The notes: a model not told the origin generated them from the sequence alone. Counted from the stretch's first letter, positions 47,972 through 57,659 are shown. The stretch: 64,000 bases of DNA from Acidipropionibacterium virtanenii (GCF_003325455.1 NZ_CP025198.1:1116001-1180000), one strand, 5' to 3'. Numbers and translations: made by a program.

Positions 47972-49340
47972 GGTGTTGTCGAACGCCGCCCTGGTCCTGC
48001 TCTTCATCCTGGTGGGCGGGGTGTTCTCAGCCGCGGAGATGGCCCTGGTCACCCTGCGTGGGAGCCAGATCCAGCAGCTCGTGGTCACCCGAGGCTCCCG
48101 GGGCCGGGCGATCCAGAAACTGGTCGAGGACCCGAACAGGTTCCTGTCATCGGTCCAGATCGGCGTCACCGTCTCGGGTTTCCTGGCCTCGGCCTTCGGC
48201 GGCGCGACGCTGGCCACTGATCTGAGCCCGGTTCTCATCGGCCGGGGTGTGCCCGGAGCGGTGGCCGGCCCGCTGTCCCTGGTTCTCATCACCGCGGTGA
48301 TCTCCTATTTCTCCATCGTGCTGGGGGAGCTCGCCGCCAAACGACTGGCGATGCAGCGCGCCGAGGGGTTCGCTCTGGTGCTCGGCCCCATCACCGGTGC
48401 GATATCGGTCGCCTTCAGGCCACTCATCTGGTTCCTCGGCATCTCCACCGATTTCGTGGTCGAGGTGCTGGGCGGCGATCCCCGAGCGGCCCGCCAGGAG
48501 GTCACCGAGGAGGAACTGAGATCGATGGTGGTGTCCTCGGCGAGCCTCGGGAAGGAGGAGCGCCGGATCCTCGACGACGTCTTCGACGCGGGAGAGAAGT
48601 CGTTGCGCGAGGTGATGGTGCCGCGTACCGAGGTCGATTTCCTGGACGGCTCCATGACGGCCGCACGGGCCTTCGAGGTGGTGCGCGACGGATCCCACTC
48701 GCGGTACCCGGTCACCGACGGCTCCGTCGACCAGATCGCCGGATTCGTCCACGTGCGCGACATGCTGGTGCTCGATCCGGCCGAGCGCCATGCCAAGCTG
48801 CACCAGCTCGTTCGTCCGGTCGCCTCCCTGCCCGACTCGGTGAAACTGCTCAAGGCACTTGCGGAGCTCCGCCGCAGGCAGGCCCACCTGGCCATGGTCC
48901 TCGACGAGTACGGCGGCACCGCGGGCATCGTCACCATGGAGGATCTCGTGGAGGAGATCGTCGGCGACATCACAGACGAGTACGACACCGTAGCCCCCAC
49001 TGACGCGATGCACGCCAGGCAGCGCGACATCGACGGGCTGCTCACCCTGGAGGAGTTCCAGGACAGGGTCGGGCTGGTGCTGCCCGAGGGGCCCTACGAC
49101 ACAGTGGCCGGATACTTCATGTTCCAATACGGTCAGGTGCCGGTCAAAGGTGCGAAGATCAGCATGCACCTGCACGCCGGTGACACGGCGTCCGATCAGA
49201 TCGACGAGGAAGCGGAGCCGAATGTGGAGATGACAGTCACCGAGCTCGACGGGCGGCGCGCCTCCTGGCTGGAACTGCGCCGGATCGGCCCTGTGCCGGC
49301 CGGCCTCTCGGGTGCTGACGGGCCGGAGCGAAGGCCGTGA
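47964..49340 (+). CDS. CNNM/CorC-family membrane protein with CBS domains
   Basis: A 458-residue protein. The N-terminal DUF21/CNNM domain has about four helices with VFSAAEMALVTLRGSQI and ISYFSIVLGELAAKRLAMQ. Two CBS domains follow (about 210-330; VMVPRTEVDFLD and MVLDEYGGTAGIVTMEDLVE), then a C-terminal CorC_HlyC domain (about 350-430). The family is tied to magnesium or cobalt efflux, formerly called hemolysins. AGGTGG precedes the ATG. The stop overlaps the phosphotransferase start (GTGA). Confidence 0.92.
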   Translation: MTEVLSNAALVLLFILVGGVFSAAEMALVTLRGSQIQQLVVTRGSRGRAIQKLVEDPNRFLSSVQIGVTVSGFLASAFGGATLATDLSPVLIGRGVPGAVAGPLSLVLITAVISYFSIVLGELAAKRLAMQRAEGFALVLGPITGAISVAFRPLIWFLGISTDFVVEVLGGDPRAARQEVTEEELRSMVVSSASLGKEERRILDDVFDAGEKSLREVMVPRTEVDFLDGSMTAARAFEVVRDGSHSRYPVTDGSVDQIAGFVHVRDMLVLDPAERHAKLHQLVRPVASLPDSVKLLKALAELRRRQAHLAMVLDEYGGTAGIVTMEDLVEEIVGDITDEYDTVAPTDAMHARQRDIDGLLTLEEFQDRVGLVLPEGPYDTVAGYFMFQYGQVPVKGAKISMHLHAGDTASDQIDEEAEPNVEMTVTELDGRRASWLELRRIGPVPAGLSGADGPERRP

Positions 49341-50572
49341 CATCGGTGGAGGCGCACGGCCCCGATCCGGACGGCTCGCAGCTGCTCACCGGCCCCGCCG
49401 TGGAGAACCTCCTGCGCGCTGCCGTCGAACACGCCGGAGGGGCCCTGGAGAGTTGGCGGCTGGATCACGTCGACGCCAATCCCGGCCGCTCGACCACGGC
49501 CACCTACCAGGCCATGGTGCGGTGGTCCTACGGGTCGCGCCCCGAGCTGTTGGGGGTGAGCGCCCGCAGTGCCGGGCCGCTCACCAGCGACGCGAGGGCC
49601 GAGATCTTCGCCGACGGGGACCGGGAGGTGGCTGTCTGGCTCTACCCCGATGACCCTGACCTGCCGGGTCTGGCCACGGCCGCCTACCCCGAGCGGATGG
49701 CCGAGCTCATCACCCGGCTCGGCCTGGTGGGCCGCCCTGTCAGTCCTGCTCAGGTGAGCCTTCACATGATCGGATACCGACCGCGTCGCCGGGCCGTACT
49801 GCGTGTCGACGTCACCGATCCACGGCGCACCTTCTACGTCAAGGTGCTGCGCGACAGGCTTTTCGACGAGATCCTCACCCGTCATCGGATCCTGCTTCGC
49901 GGCGGCGTCCCGGCCCCCGAGGTGGCCGGCATCACGGACGACAACCTGCTCATCCTGGCCGAGCTGCCGGGCCGCCCCCTGGCCAAGGCGATCTTCGATC
50001 CCGTTGAGCCCTGCACCGCCGATGATCTCATCGATGTGCTGGACACCATGCCGACCGCGGTCGCCGCCCTGGAGAGACGGCCTCCCTGGACCGAGGCGGT
50101 GGACCACTACGCGCAGATGGTCGCGACCGCGCTGCCCTCGCAGTCCGGGAGGCTGTCGTGGATGTCCTCCATGATTCTTCAGGGGCTGGCGGCGGTACCG
50201 CCCGGCCATGAGGCCACCCATGGAGACTTCCACGAGGGACAGGTGCATGTGGCCGACGGCCGGGTCTGCGGGGTCCTGGACGTGGACACGATCGGACCGG
50301 GACGCCGCGCCGACGATCTGGCCTGCATGGTCGCCCACCTGTCGACCGTGCAGCGGATGGATGCCCAGCAGGCCGCCCGGGTGCACCATCTCATCCGCAC
50401 CTGGGTGCCGGTCTTCGACGAGCGGGTCGATCCCACCGAGCTGAGGCTGCGCGCGGCAGCTGTCATCATCTCCTTGGCGACCGGCCCCTATCGCGGCCAG
50501 GAGCCGCACTGGGAGAAGGAGACCATCGCCATCCTCGACGCCGCCGAGGCGCTGGTCCGGCAGGTCTGCTGA
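49337..50572 (+). CDS. APH-family phosphotransferase
   Basis: A 411-residue protein with an aminoglycoside-phosphotransferase/choline-kinase-like fold in its second half. It has FYVKVLRDRLFDEI (Lys for ATP), HRILLRGGVPAPEVAGI, Brenner motif HGDFHEGQVHVADGRVCGV and metal Asp in LDVDTIGPGRRADDLA. The N-terminal 140 residues are not recognisable. GTG 49337 overlaps the preceding stop, so the two genes are co-translated. The substrate is unknown; there is no reason to infer antibiotic resistance. Confidence 0.75.
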   Translation: MTSVEAHGPDPDGSQLLTGPAVENLLRAAVEHAGGALESWRLDHVDANPGRSTTATYQAMVRWSYGSRPELLGVSARSAGPLTSDARAEIFADGDREVAVWLYPDDPDLPGLATAAYPERMAELITRLGLVGRPVSPAQVSLHMIGYRPRRRAVLRVDVTDPRRTFYVKVLRDRLFDEILTRHRILLRGGVPAPEVAGITDDNLLILAELPGRPLAKAIFDPVEPCTADDLIDVLDTMPTAVAALERRPPWTEAVDHYAQMVATALPSQSGRLSWMSSMILQGLAAVPPGHEATHGDFHEGQVHVADGRVCGVLDVDTIGPGRRADDLACMVAHLSTVQRMDAQQAARVHHLIRTWVPVFDERVDPTELRLRAAAVIISLATGPYRGQEPHWEKETIAILDAAEALVRQVC

Positions 50573-50741
50573 TCGGTCCTCGCACCGCCGATATGTGACG
50601 ATCTGGTCACGTCTGGCCGCGATGGGCCGATCCGGGCAGCGGTGCGATCACGAGGGGCCTACAGTGTGGACCGCCCGGCGTGAGGATCGTCCCTCCGACG
50701 GGCATTCAGACCAGCAGATGTCCTGCTTCAGGAGGCATTCC

Positions 50742-51854
50742 GTGAAGAAGTCACTCACCGCTGCCGCGGCTGTCATCTCAGCCATGGCCCTGTCCCTGAC
50801 GGCCTGCGCCCAGGCCCCCGACGAGTCGGGCGGCTCCAGCGCGTCGGCGTCCAGCACCTCGACCAGGGCGGGGGGCACCGGCAGTTTCAAGGCCTGCATG
50901 GTCTCGGACTCGGCCGGGTTCACCGACAAGTCCTTCAACCAGACCTCCCTGGCCGGCCTCACCAAGGCGGCCTCCGATCTCAAGGTCAACACCGCGAAGG
51001 TCGAGTCCAAGGATGACAAGGACTACGCCGTCAACATTCAGTCCATGATCGACGCCAAGTGCACGATGATCGTCTCGGTGGGCTTCCTCCTCGAGAAGGC
51101 CACCGTGGCCGCCGCCAAGGCTAACCCGGACATCGATTTCGCCATCGTCGACTCCCAGCCGGCCGACGCCCCGAAGAACCTCAAGCCGCTGATCTTCAAC
51201 ACCGCCGAGTCCTCCTTCCAGGCCGGCTACCTCGCCGCGGCCCTGACGAAGTCCGGCAAGGTGGGCACTTTCGGCGGCCAGAAGATTCCGACCGTGACGA
51301 TCTTCATGGACGGGTTCGCACAGGGCGTGGACTACTACAACACCCAGAAGAAGAAGTCGGTCCAGGTGCTCGGCTGGAACGCGAAGAAGCAGGACGGCCA
51401 GTTCGTCCCCCAGCCCAACCCGTTCCAGAACGTCGCGGGCGGCAAGACCACGGCCCAGACGCTGGTCAACCAGGGGGCCGACATCATCCTCCCGGTGGCG
51501 GGCAACGCCGGTAACGGCGCCCTGCAGGTGGTGAAGTCCTCGGGCGGCAAGGCCAATGCCATCTGGGTCGACGCCGACGGCTGCAACACCCAGCCGACCT
51601 ACTGCTCGAGCATCATCACCTCGGTGTACAAGGGCATGGACGTCGCCGTGTACGACGCCATCAAGGCCGCCAAGGACGGCAACTTCAGCGGCGATCCCTA
51701 TGTGGGATCGCTCAAGGACGGCGGTACCGGCCTGTCCCCGTTCCACACCTTCGACTCGAAGGTCCCCTCCGACCTGAAGTCGGAGCTGAACTCGATCAAG
51801 ACCGATATCGCCTCCGGCAAGATCAAGATCACCTCGACGGCTCAGCCCAAGTGA
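50742..51854 (+). CDS. BmpA/PnrA-family nucleoside-binding lipoprotein
   Basis: A 370-residue secreted lipoprotein. The signal peptide ends in the lipobox LTAC (Cys near residue 26), and a Ser/Thr-rich linker follows. The binding fold has KACMVSDSAGFTDKSFNQTS, VGFLLEKATVAAAKANP, and FQAGYLAAALTKSGKVGTFG, typical of purine-nucleoside-binding BmpA/PnrA proteins. GTG 50742 is preceded by AGGAGG. A TACAGT -10 box is at 50660. It heads an operon with an ATPase, two permeases and cytidine deaminase. Confidence 0.93.
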   Translation: MKKSLTAAAAVISAMALSLTACAQAPDESGGSSASASSTSTRAGGTGSFKACMVSDSAGFTDKSFNQTSLAGLTKAASDLKVNTAKVESKDDKDYAVNIQSMIDAKCTMIVSVGFLLEKATVAAAKANPDIDFAIVDSQPADAPKNLKPLIFNTAESSFQAGYLAAALTKSGKVGTFGGQKIPTVTIFMDGFAQGVDYYNTQKKKSVQVLGWNAKKQDGQFVPQPNPFQNVAGGKTTAQTLVNQGADIILPVAGNAGNGALQVVKSSGGKANAIWVDADGCNTQPTYCSSIITSVYKGMDVAVYDAIKAAKDGNFSGDPYVGSLKDGGTGLSPFHTFDSKVPSDLKSELNSIKTDIASGKIKITSTAQPK

Positions 51855-51881
51855 GCCGGTGGCGGGGGCCCGGGGCGCAGG

Positions 51882-51937
51882 CCCCGCGGCTCCCGCCGCG
51901 TCTGTACGGCCCCGTGGCTCCCGCCGCGTCTGTACGT
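51882..51937. repeat. 28-bp tandem duplication
   Basis: Two adjacent 28-bp units, CCCCGCGGCTCCCGCCGCGT plus TCTGTACGG and its near copy, differ at two positions. They fill most of the gap between the lipoprotein and ATPase genes. Confidence 0.85.
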
Positions 51938-51963
51938 CACCCGGCGACGTGGAAGGAATGCTC

Positions 51964-53565
51964 GTGACAAGCGCCATCACTCAGGAGACGAAGGTCGCTG
52001 ATCCCGTGGCGGAGGGACTGAGCCTGCGTGGCATCACCAAGCAGTTCGGCACCCTGACCGCCAACGATCACATCGACCTGGACATCGTGCCGGGTCGGAT
52101 CCACTGTCTGCTGGGGGAGAACGGGGCCGGCAAGTCCACCCTGATGAATATCCTCTACGGCCTCCTGGAGGCCGATGAGGGGAGCGTCCACATCGACGGC
52201 CGCGCGCAGCACTTCGGCAACCCCAAGCAGGCGATGGCCGCCGGGATCGGCATGGTCCACCAGCACTTCATGCTGGTCGACGTGTTCACGGTCGCCGAGA
52301 ACATCATCCTGGGCCGCGAGCCCTCCCGCGCCGGAGTGCTCAACATGCGGCAGGCGCGCCGCCGGGTCCGCGAGCTGTCGGACCGCTACCACCTCGACGT
52401 CACCCCCGACGCCGTCGTGGAGAACCTGCCGGTCGGCGTCCAGCAGCGGGTCGAGATTCTCAAGTCGCTGGCCAACGACGCCAAGTACCTGATCTTCGAC
52501 GAGCCCACCGCCGTGCTCACCCCCCAGGAGATCGACGAGCTCATGACGGTGATGCGGGCGCTGCGCGACGAGGGCCGCGCCATCGTCTTCATCACCCACA
52601 AGCTGCGGGAGGTCCAGGCCATCGCCGACGACATCACCGTGATCCGCCGCGGCAAGGTGGTCGGCACCGCCTCCCCGCAGGACTCGGAGGGTCGGCTCGC
52701 CGAACTCATGGTGGGCCGTGCGGTGAGCCTGAGGGTCTCCAAGGAGCCCCCCGAGATCGGTGATCCACGCCTGGAGATCGAGCACCTGACGGTAGCCGAC
52801 ACCACCGGTGCGGTGGTGGTCGACGACGTCAGCCTGGAGGCCCGCGGGGGCGAGATCCTGTGCATCGCCGGGGTCCAGGGCAACGGCCAGACCGAGCTCG
52901 CCGAGGCGCTGATCGGGACGTCGAGACCCACCTCCGGGACGATCCGCATCGACGGCGCCCAGACCGCGCACATGGATCCCGGCGACACCATCGCGGCCGG
53001 TCTGGGTTTCGTGCCCGAGGACCGGCAGCGCGACGGATTCGTCGGCGAGTTCACCGTCGCCGAGAACCTGGTCATCAACCATCTGGGCGAGTACACCCGT
53101 GGCGGCAACCTCAACCTGGCGAGGATCCGCCGCAACGCCGTCGACCGGGTCGAGGAGTTCGACATCCGGACCCCCTCGGTGGACCTGCCGGTGTCATCGC
53201 TGTCGGGGGGCAACCAGCAGAAGGTGGTGCTGGCACGGGAGCTGTCGCGGCCTTTGTCGGTGCTGGTGGCCTCCCAGCCCACCAGGGGGGTCGACGTCGG
53301 CGCGGTGGAGTTCCTGCACGGCCGGTTGGTCGCCGAACGGGACAAGGGCACCGCGGTGCTCATCGTCTCCACCGAGCTCGACGAGATCGAGGCCCTGGCC
53401 GACCGCATCGCCGTGATGTACCGGGGCCGGATCGTCGGCGTCGTGGACGCCGGGACGCCGCGCGAGGTGCTCGGCCTCATGATGGCCGGATTCAGCCATG
53501 AGGAGGCCGTGACGAGCCTGCGGCCCGACGAGGAGAAGAAGGCGGCTGACGATGAGCAGCAGTGA
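51964..53565 (+). CDS. nucleoside ABC transporter ATP-binding protein
   Basis: A 533-residue double ATPase of the RbsA/BmpA-type importer group. The first domain has Walker A GENGAGKSTL near 53 and ILKSLANDAKYLIFDEPTAV. The second has a degenerate Walker A (GVQGNGQTELAEAL, without the GKS) and a full signature LSGGNQQKVVLAREL, as in this family. GTG 51964 is preferred over ATG 51958 because GGAAGG would otherwise touch the start. It energises the two permeases that follow. Confidence 0.93.
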   Translation: MTSAITQETKVADPVAEGLSLRGITKQFGTLTANDHIDLDIVPGRIHCLLGENGAGKSTLMNILYGLLEADEGSVHIDGRAQHFGNPKQAMAAGIGMVHQHFMLVDVFTVAENIILGREPSRAGVLNMRQARRRVRELSDRYHLDVTPDAVVENLPVGVQQRVEILKSLANDAKYLIFDEPTAVLTPQEIDELMTVMRALRDEGRAIVFITHKLREVQAIADDITVIRRGKVVGTASPQDSEGRLAELMVGRAVSLRVSKEPPEIGDPRLEIEHLTVADTTGAVVVDDVSLEARGGEILCIAGVQGNGQTELAEALIGTSRPTSGTIRIDGAQTAHMDPGDTIAAGLGFVPEDRQRDGFVGEFTVAENLVINHLGEYTRGGNLNLARIRRNAVDRVEEFDIRTPSVDLPVSSLSGGNQQKVVLARELSRPLSVLVASQPTRGVDVGAVEFLHGRLVAERDKGTAVLIVSTELDEIEALADRIAVMYRGRIVGVVDAGTPREVLGLMMAGFSHEEAVTSLRPDEEKKAADDEQQ

Positions 53566-54874
53566 CGAGCCGGGCCCTCTCGACCCGGGGTCGGCGGACT
53601 CCCCGGCCCCGCTCGACGAGTCTGTGATCGAGAAGATCTCCACCGATGAGCCGGTGACCAGCCACGAGGCGGCCGCCGTCCAGGAGCGGAAGGCCCGGCG
53701 CGGCTTCCCGTGGAACGACGTGTGGGTGACGGTGGCCGCCTTCGTGCTGGCCTTCATCGTCTCCGCAGTCGTGATGGTCGCCGCGGACCCGGATATCTCC
53801 AAGGAGTGGAGCTATCTCTTCTCCCGCCCCGACGCCCTCACCGATTCGTGGTCGGAGGTCTCAGCCGCCTATGTGGCGCTGTTCCAGGGAGCCTTCGGCT
53901 CCTGGTCGGCGATCACCGCCACCACGGCGCAGGCGGCCCCGCTGATCTGCGGCGGCCTGGCCATCGGCCTGGGCTTCAAGGCCGGCCTGTTCAACATCGG
54001 CGGCCAGGGCCAGGCCATCGCCGGGGCGACGCTGGCGGCATGGGCCGGCTTCAGCTTCCACTCCCTGCCGCTGGTGCCCCATCTGGTGCTGGCGATGCTC
54101 GCCGGTCTGCTCGGCGGAGCGGTCTGGGGCGGCATCGCCGGCGTCCTCAAGGCCCGTGCGGGGGCCAACGAGGTGATCGTCACGATCATGCTCAACTATG
54201 TGGCCTCGGGACTGCTGGCCTGGCTGCTCACCACCAAGGCCTTCCAGATGCCCGGGCGGACCGATCCGATCGCCCCGGTGGTCGACTGGAACGCCACCTT
54301 CCCGCGGCTGGCCGGCTCCCAGCTCCACCTGGGATTCTTCATCGCCCTGCTGCTGGCGGTCGCGACCTGGTGGCTGCTGGACCGCACCCGGTTGGGATTC
54401 CAGATCAAGGCGGTGGGCGCCAACCCGCGGGCCTCGGCGACGGCCGGCATGAATGTGGCCACCGTCACTGCGGTCACGATGACCATCTCGGGAGCCCTGG
54501 CCGGATTCGCCGGCGTCGAGGTGGCCCTTGGCCCGATCTCGGGGGCCACCCCCACCCAGCTGTCGATCGGGCTGGTGGGATCGATCGGATTCGACGCCAT
54601 CACGGTGGCCCTGCTCGGTCGTTCACGGCCCTTCGGGATCGTGCTGGCGGGCCTGTTCTGGGGCGCCATGAGCCAGGGCGGCCTGAGGATGCAGGCCCTG
54701 GCGCAGACCTCGCTGGATCTGGTGAGCGTCATCCAGGCCGTCATCGTGATGTTCGTGGCCGCCCCGATGCTGGTCAAGACCGTGCTGCCCTTCCTCAGGA
54801 CGGCACGGGAGCGGCGGCGCAGGGCCCCCGCCGGCCCGTCGGAGCGCGACTCCAGGAAGGGAGCGCTGGCATGA
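53552..54874 (+). CDS. nucleoside ABC transporter permease 1
   Basis: A 440-residue permease with about ten helices after a 45-residue acidic cytoplasmic start. It has LICGGLAIGLGFKAGLFNIGGQGQ and ANEVIVTIMLNYVASGLLAW, typical of BmpC-like members of the branched-chain/nucleoside permease group. The start overlaps the ATPase gene by 14 nt and the stop overlaps permease 2 by ATGA. Both permeases pair to form the channel. Confidence 0.92.
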   Translation: MSSSDEPGPLDPGSADSPAPLDESVIEKISTDEPVTSHEAAAVQERKARRGFPWNDVWVTVAAFVLAFIVSAVVMVAADPDISKEWSYLFSRPDALTDSWSEVSAAYVALFQGAFGSWSAITATTAQAAPLICGGLAIGLGFKAGLFNIGGQGQAIAGATLAAWAGFSFHSLPLVPHLVLAMLAGLLGGAVWGGIAGVLKARAGANEVIVTIMLNYVASGLLAWLLTTKAFQMPGRTDPIAPVVDWNATFPRLAGSQLHLGFFIALLLAVATWWLLDRTRLGFQIKAVGANPRASATAGMNVATVTAVTMTISGALAGFAGVEVALGPISGATPTQLSIGLVGSIGFDAITVALLGRSRPFGIVLAGLFWGAMSQGGLRMQALAQTSLDLVSVIQAVIVMFVAAPMLVKTVLPFLRTARERRRRAPAGPSERDSRKGALA

Positions 54875-56232
54875 CGCCGCGCGACGTCCGTCTGCTCAGA
54901 CCGACCGAGACCGATCCCGCCGAGACCGGCATCGAACTGCCGCCCGACGTCCGCCGTCCCCCCGCCGAGGAGGTGGCACTGACCTACCTGGAGTCCCGGG
55001 AGGCGCGCACCCATCGGCTCTCGACGTCGGTGCTCATCGGGCTGATGGCCGCGATTCTGCTCTGGCTGGTGTCGATGACCTCCGGCAAGGCGCACTTCGG
55101 TTTCGGGGACAGCCTGTCCGGTCAGGCCCTCGGGACACTCACGATCCCGGGGACGCCGATCGTCCTGGTCTGCGGCCTGCTGTGCGCAGGAGCCGCCGTG
55201 GCCTTCTTCCTGGGCCGCTCCCGCCGGCCGGTCTCGGCGAGTGCCGGGGCGGTCGCGGGGGCCACCATCATCATCGGCTTCCTCACCTGGGCCGCGGCCG
55301 GGCGCGATCTCCCCTTCCAGGTCTCCAGCCAGTTCCAGGGAACCATCTCACTGGCCACGCCTCTCATTCTCGGCGCCCTGTGCGGCGTGATGTGCGAGCG
55401 CTCCGGAGTGGTCAACGTGGCCATCGAGGGTCAGATGCTCACCGGGGCCTTCGCGGCCGCACTGGTGGGATCGATGACCCAGTCGATCACGGCGGCGATG
55501 GTCGCCGGAATCATCGCCGGGGTCCTGATGGCAGCCCTGCTGGCCCTGTTCACCATCAAGTACCTGGTCGACGAGGTGGTCATGGGCGTGGTGGTGAACC
55601 TCTTCGCCACAGGATTGACGGGGTTCCTCTACAACCAGTTGATGGGACAGGACACCGAGCACTTCAACACGGCGCCCATCATGTCGCCGATCGCGATCCC
55701 GGGCCTGTCGAGGATCCCCTTCCTCGGCCCCGTGCTGTTCGACCAGACGATCCTGGTGTATATCGCGATCTGCTGCATTCCGCTGGTCCACCTGGTGCTG
55801 TGGCACACCAGTTGGGGGCTGCGGATCCGCTCGGTCGGAGAACACCCCGAGGCCGCCGACACGGTGGGCATCTCGGTGGTCGGTATCCGCTGGTCGGCGG
55901 TGCTGGCCGGCGGTGTGCTCGCCGGCCTGGGAGGCGCCTACTTCACCATCGGCACGGTGGGCTCCTTCTCCAAGGACATCACGGTCGGCAACGGCTTCAT
56001 CGCCCTGGCGGCCCTCATCATGGGGCGGTGGAAGCCCGGCCTGGCCGCGGTGATGGCACTGTTCTTCAGCTTCGTGACGCAGTTGTCCACCGAGCTCGGT
56101 CCGCTCGGCACCCCGATGCCCAGCCAGTTCCTCCTGCTGCTGCCCTACGTCGCCACGATCGTCGCGGTGGCCGGGCTGGTCGGGAAGGTGCGGGCCCCGG
56201 CCGCCGACGGAGATCCCTTTGTCAAAGATTGA
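54871..56232 (+). CDS. nucleoside ABC transporter permease 2
   Basis: A 453-residue permease with about ten helices. It has TPLILGALCGVMCERSGVVN, NVAIEGQMLTGAFAAALVG, VDEVVMGVVVNLFATGLTGF and FSKDITVGNGFIALAALIMG, the BmpD-like pattern. A 65-residue soluble N-terminus is longer than usual. ATG 54871 overlaps the preceding stop. Cytidine deaminase begins 17 nt downstream, consistent with import of nucleosides for salvage. Confidence 0.92.
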   Translation: MTPRDVRLLRPTETDPAETGIELPPDVRRPPAEEVALTYLESREARTHRLSTSVLIGLMAAILLWLVSMTSGKAHFGFGDSLSGQALGTLTIPGTPIVLVCGLLCAGAAVAFFLGRSRRPVSASAGAVAGATIIIGFLTWAAAGRDLPFQVSSQFQGTISLATPLILGALCGVMCERSGVVNVAIEGQMLTGAFAAALVGSMTQSITAAMVAGIIAGVLMAALLALFTIKYLVDEVVMGVVVNLFATGLTGFLYNQLMGQDTEHFNTAPIMSPIAIPGLSRIPFLGPVLFDQTILVYIAICCIPLVHLVLWHTSWGLRIRSVGEHPEAADTVGISVVGIRWSAVLAGGVLAGLGGAYFTIGTVGSFSKDITVGNGFIALAALIMGRWKPGLAAVMALFFSFVTQLSTELGPLGTPMPSQFLLLLPYVATIVAVAGLVGKVRAPAADGDPFVKD

Positions 56233-56249
56233 GGTCGTCAAGGAGTGAG

Positions 56250-56654
56250 ATGGAATCCGGGATCGACTGGCAGGGGCTGCGCGATGCGGCACTGCGGATG
56301 ACGCGGCTGGCCTATGCCCCGTACTCGCACTATCCGGTCGGTGCGGCCGGACTGGTCGACGACGGCCGGATCGTGTCCGGATGCAATGTGGAGAACGCCG
56401 GCTACGGGGTGACCCTGTGCGCCGAGTGCGGCCTGATCAGCGAGCTGGTCGCCGGGGGCGGGGGACGCCTGGTCGCCTTCTGCTGCGTGGACGGGCAGGG
56501 CGGCATCATCATGCCGTGCGGCCGGTGCCGCCAGCTGCTGTGGGAACATGGTGGCCCCGAACTGGCGGTCGCCACGCCGGCCGGGGTGCAGTCGATGGCC
56601 CGGGTGCTTCCCCAGGCCTTCGACGCCGACAGCCTGGGGTTGTCCCGGGACTGA
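56250..56654 (+). CDS. cdd: cytidine deaminase
   Basis: A 134-residue tetrameric-type cytidine deaminase converting cytidine to uridine. It has AYAPYSHYPVGAAGLVDDG, GCNVENAGYGVTLCAECGLI with zinc Cys and catalytic Glu, and MPCGRCRQLLWE with the other two zinc Cys. AGGAG precedes the ATG. As last gene of the nucleoside importer operon it would process imported cytidine or deoxycytidine. Confidence 0.95.
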   Translation: MESGIDWQGLRDAALRMTRLAYAPYSHYPVGAAGLVDDGRIVSGCNVENAGYGVTLCAECGLISELVAGGGGRLVAFCCVDGQGGIIMPCGRCRQLLWEHGGPELAVATPAGVQSMARVLPQAFDADSLGLSRD

Positions 56655-56708
56655 CCCCAAGGCCGTCGAGCCGGGGAACGCAATGCCGTCCGAGAACAGG
56701 GAGTGCCG

Positions 56709-57659
56709 ATGATCACCGCCGCCGCAGATGGATCCTCCCTGGACAATCCGGGCCCCGCGGGCTGGGCCTGGTACGTCGACGACCGGCGGTGGGCGGCCGG
56801 CGGCTGGCCGCGCGGCACCAACAACATGGGCGAGCTGATGGCCGTCCTCGATCTGCTGCGCGCCACCTCCGGGGCCGGGGAGGAGCTCACCGTGCTGTGC
56901 GACTCCCAGTACGCCATCAACTGCTGCACGAAGTGGATCCCGGGCTGGAAGAGACGTGGCTGGAAGAAGCGCGACGGCAAGCCGGTGCTCAACCGGGATC
57001 TGCTGGAGCAGCTGGACGCCGAGCTGTCCGGACGCGAGGTGACCTTCGAATGGGTGAAGGGGCATGCCGGGCATCGGCTCAACGAGGCCGCCGACGCGCG
57101 CGCCAGGGCCGCGGCCACCGCCTACCGCGACGGCACCCCGGTCGACGAGGGCCCCGGATACGACGGGGACGGAAGAGGCGGACGTCAGGCCCCTGAGGGG
57201 CCGCCGGCCGGCCCGGCGAGCTCCGCGACCCGCCGCTTGGGCGGGGACGACGTCGAGGACGGGGGAGACGCCCAGGCCGGGCTCTTCGACCTCCCCGAGA
57301 CGCCGCTGACCCCCGATCAGGAACTCGTCGTCGAACTGACCCGGCTGGAGAAGCTCGCCCTGAGCGACGAGGTGCGCTCGGATCCGGCGAGGATGGGCGA
57401 ACTGCTGGCTCCCGACTTCGTCGAGCACGGATCCAGCGGCCGGTTGTGGACGCGCGGCCGGATGCTGGCGGAGCTGGCCCCCCTGGAGGTGCGTCCGAAA
57501 TTCGAGGTGCTGGGGATGATGAGGCTGTCCGAGGACTCGGTGCTGTTCCGCTGGCGGGAGCGAGCCGGCTCCAGGGTGGTGCTGAGGGCGTCGATCTGGT
57601 CTCGCGGCGGCGTCCACGGCTGGCGAATGAGATTCCACCAGGGCACGCTGGTCCGGTAG
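56709..57659 (+). CDS. RNase H-domain protein fused to a DUF4440-like domain
   Basis: A 316-residue fusion. Residues 1-140 are RNase H type 1 with all four acidic positions: D7 in AAADGSSLDNPG, Glu in NNMGELMAVLDLL, Asp in VLCDSQYAINCC, and the last Asp in GHRLNEAADARARAA. A Gly/Asp/Pro-rich linker (about 145-200) follows. The last 110 residues (LTPDQELVVELTRLEKLALS, LAPDFVEHGSSGR, FRWRERAGSRVVLRASIW) look like a DUF4440/SnoaL fold. RNase H removes RNA from hybrids; the added domain has no clear role there. ATG 56709 follows GGGAG. Confidence 0.8.
   Translation: MITAAADGSSLDNPGPAGWAWYVDDRRWAAGGWPRGTNNMGELMAVLDLLRATSGAGEELTVLCDSQYAINCCTKWIPGWKRRGWKKRDGKPVLNRDLLEQLDAELSGREVTFEWVKGHAGHRLNEAADARARAAATAYRDGTPVDEGPGYDGDGRGGRQAPEGPPAGPASSATRRLGGDDVEDGGDAQAGLFDLPETPLTPDQELVVELTRLEKLALSDEVRSDPARMGELLAPDFVEHGSSGRLWTRGRMLAELAPLEVRPKFEVLGMMRLSEDSVLFRWRERAGSRVVLRASIWSRGGVHGWRMRFHQGTLVR

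Noticed and set aside
49337-50572. Aminoglycoside resistance gene
   Set aside because: The fold fits, but the family phosphorylates many small molecules and the gene is coupled to a housekeeping membrane protein.
50595-50610. GTGAC-N6-GTCAC upstream of the nucleoside-binding lipoprotein, resembling a CRP/GlxR site
   Set aside because: The half sites read TGTGA-N8-TCAC, not the N6 spacing needed for that family, and one 5-bp palindrome is expected by chance.
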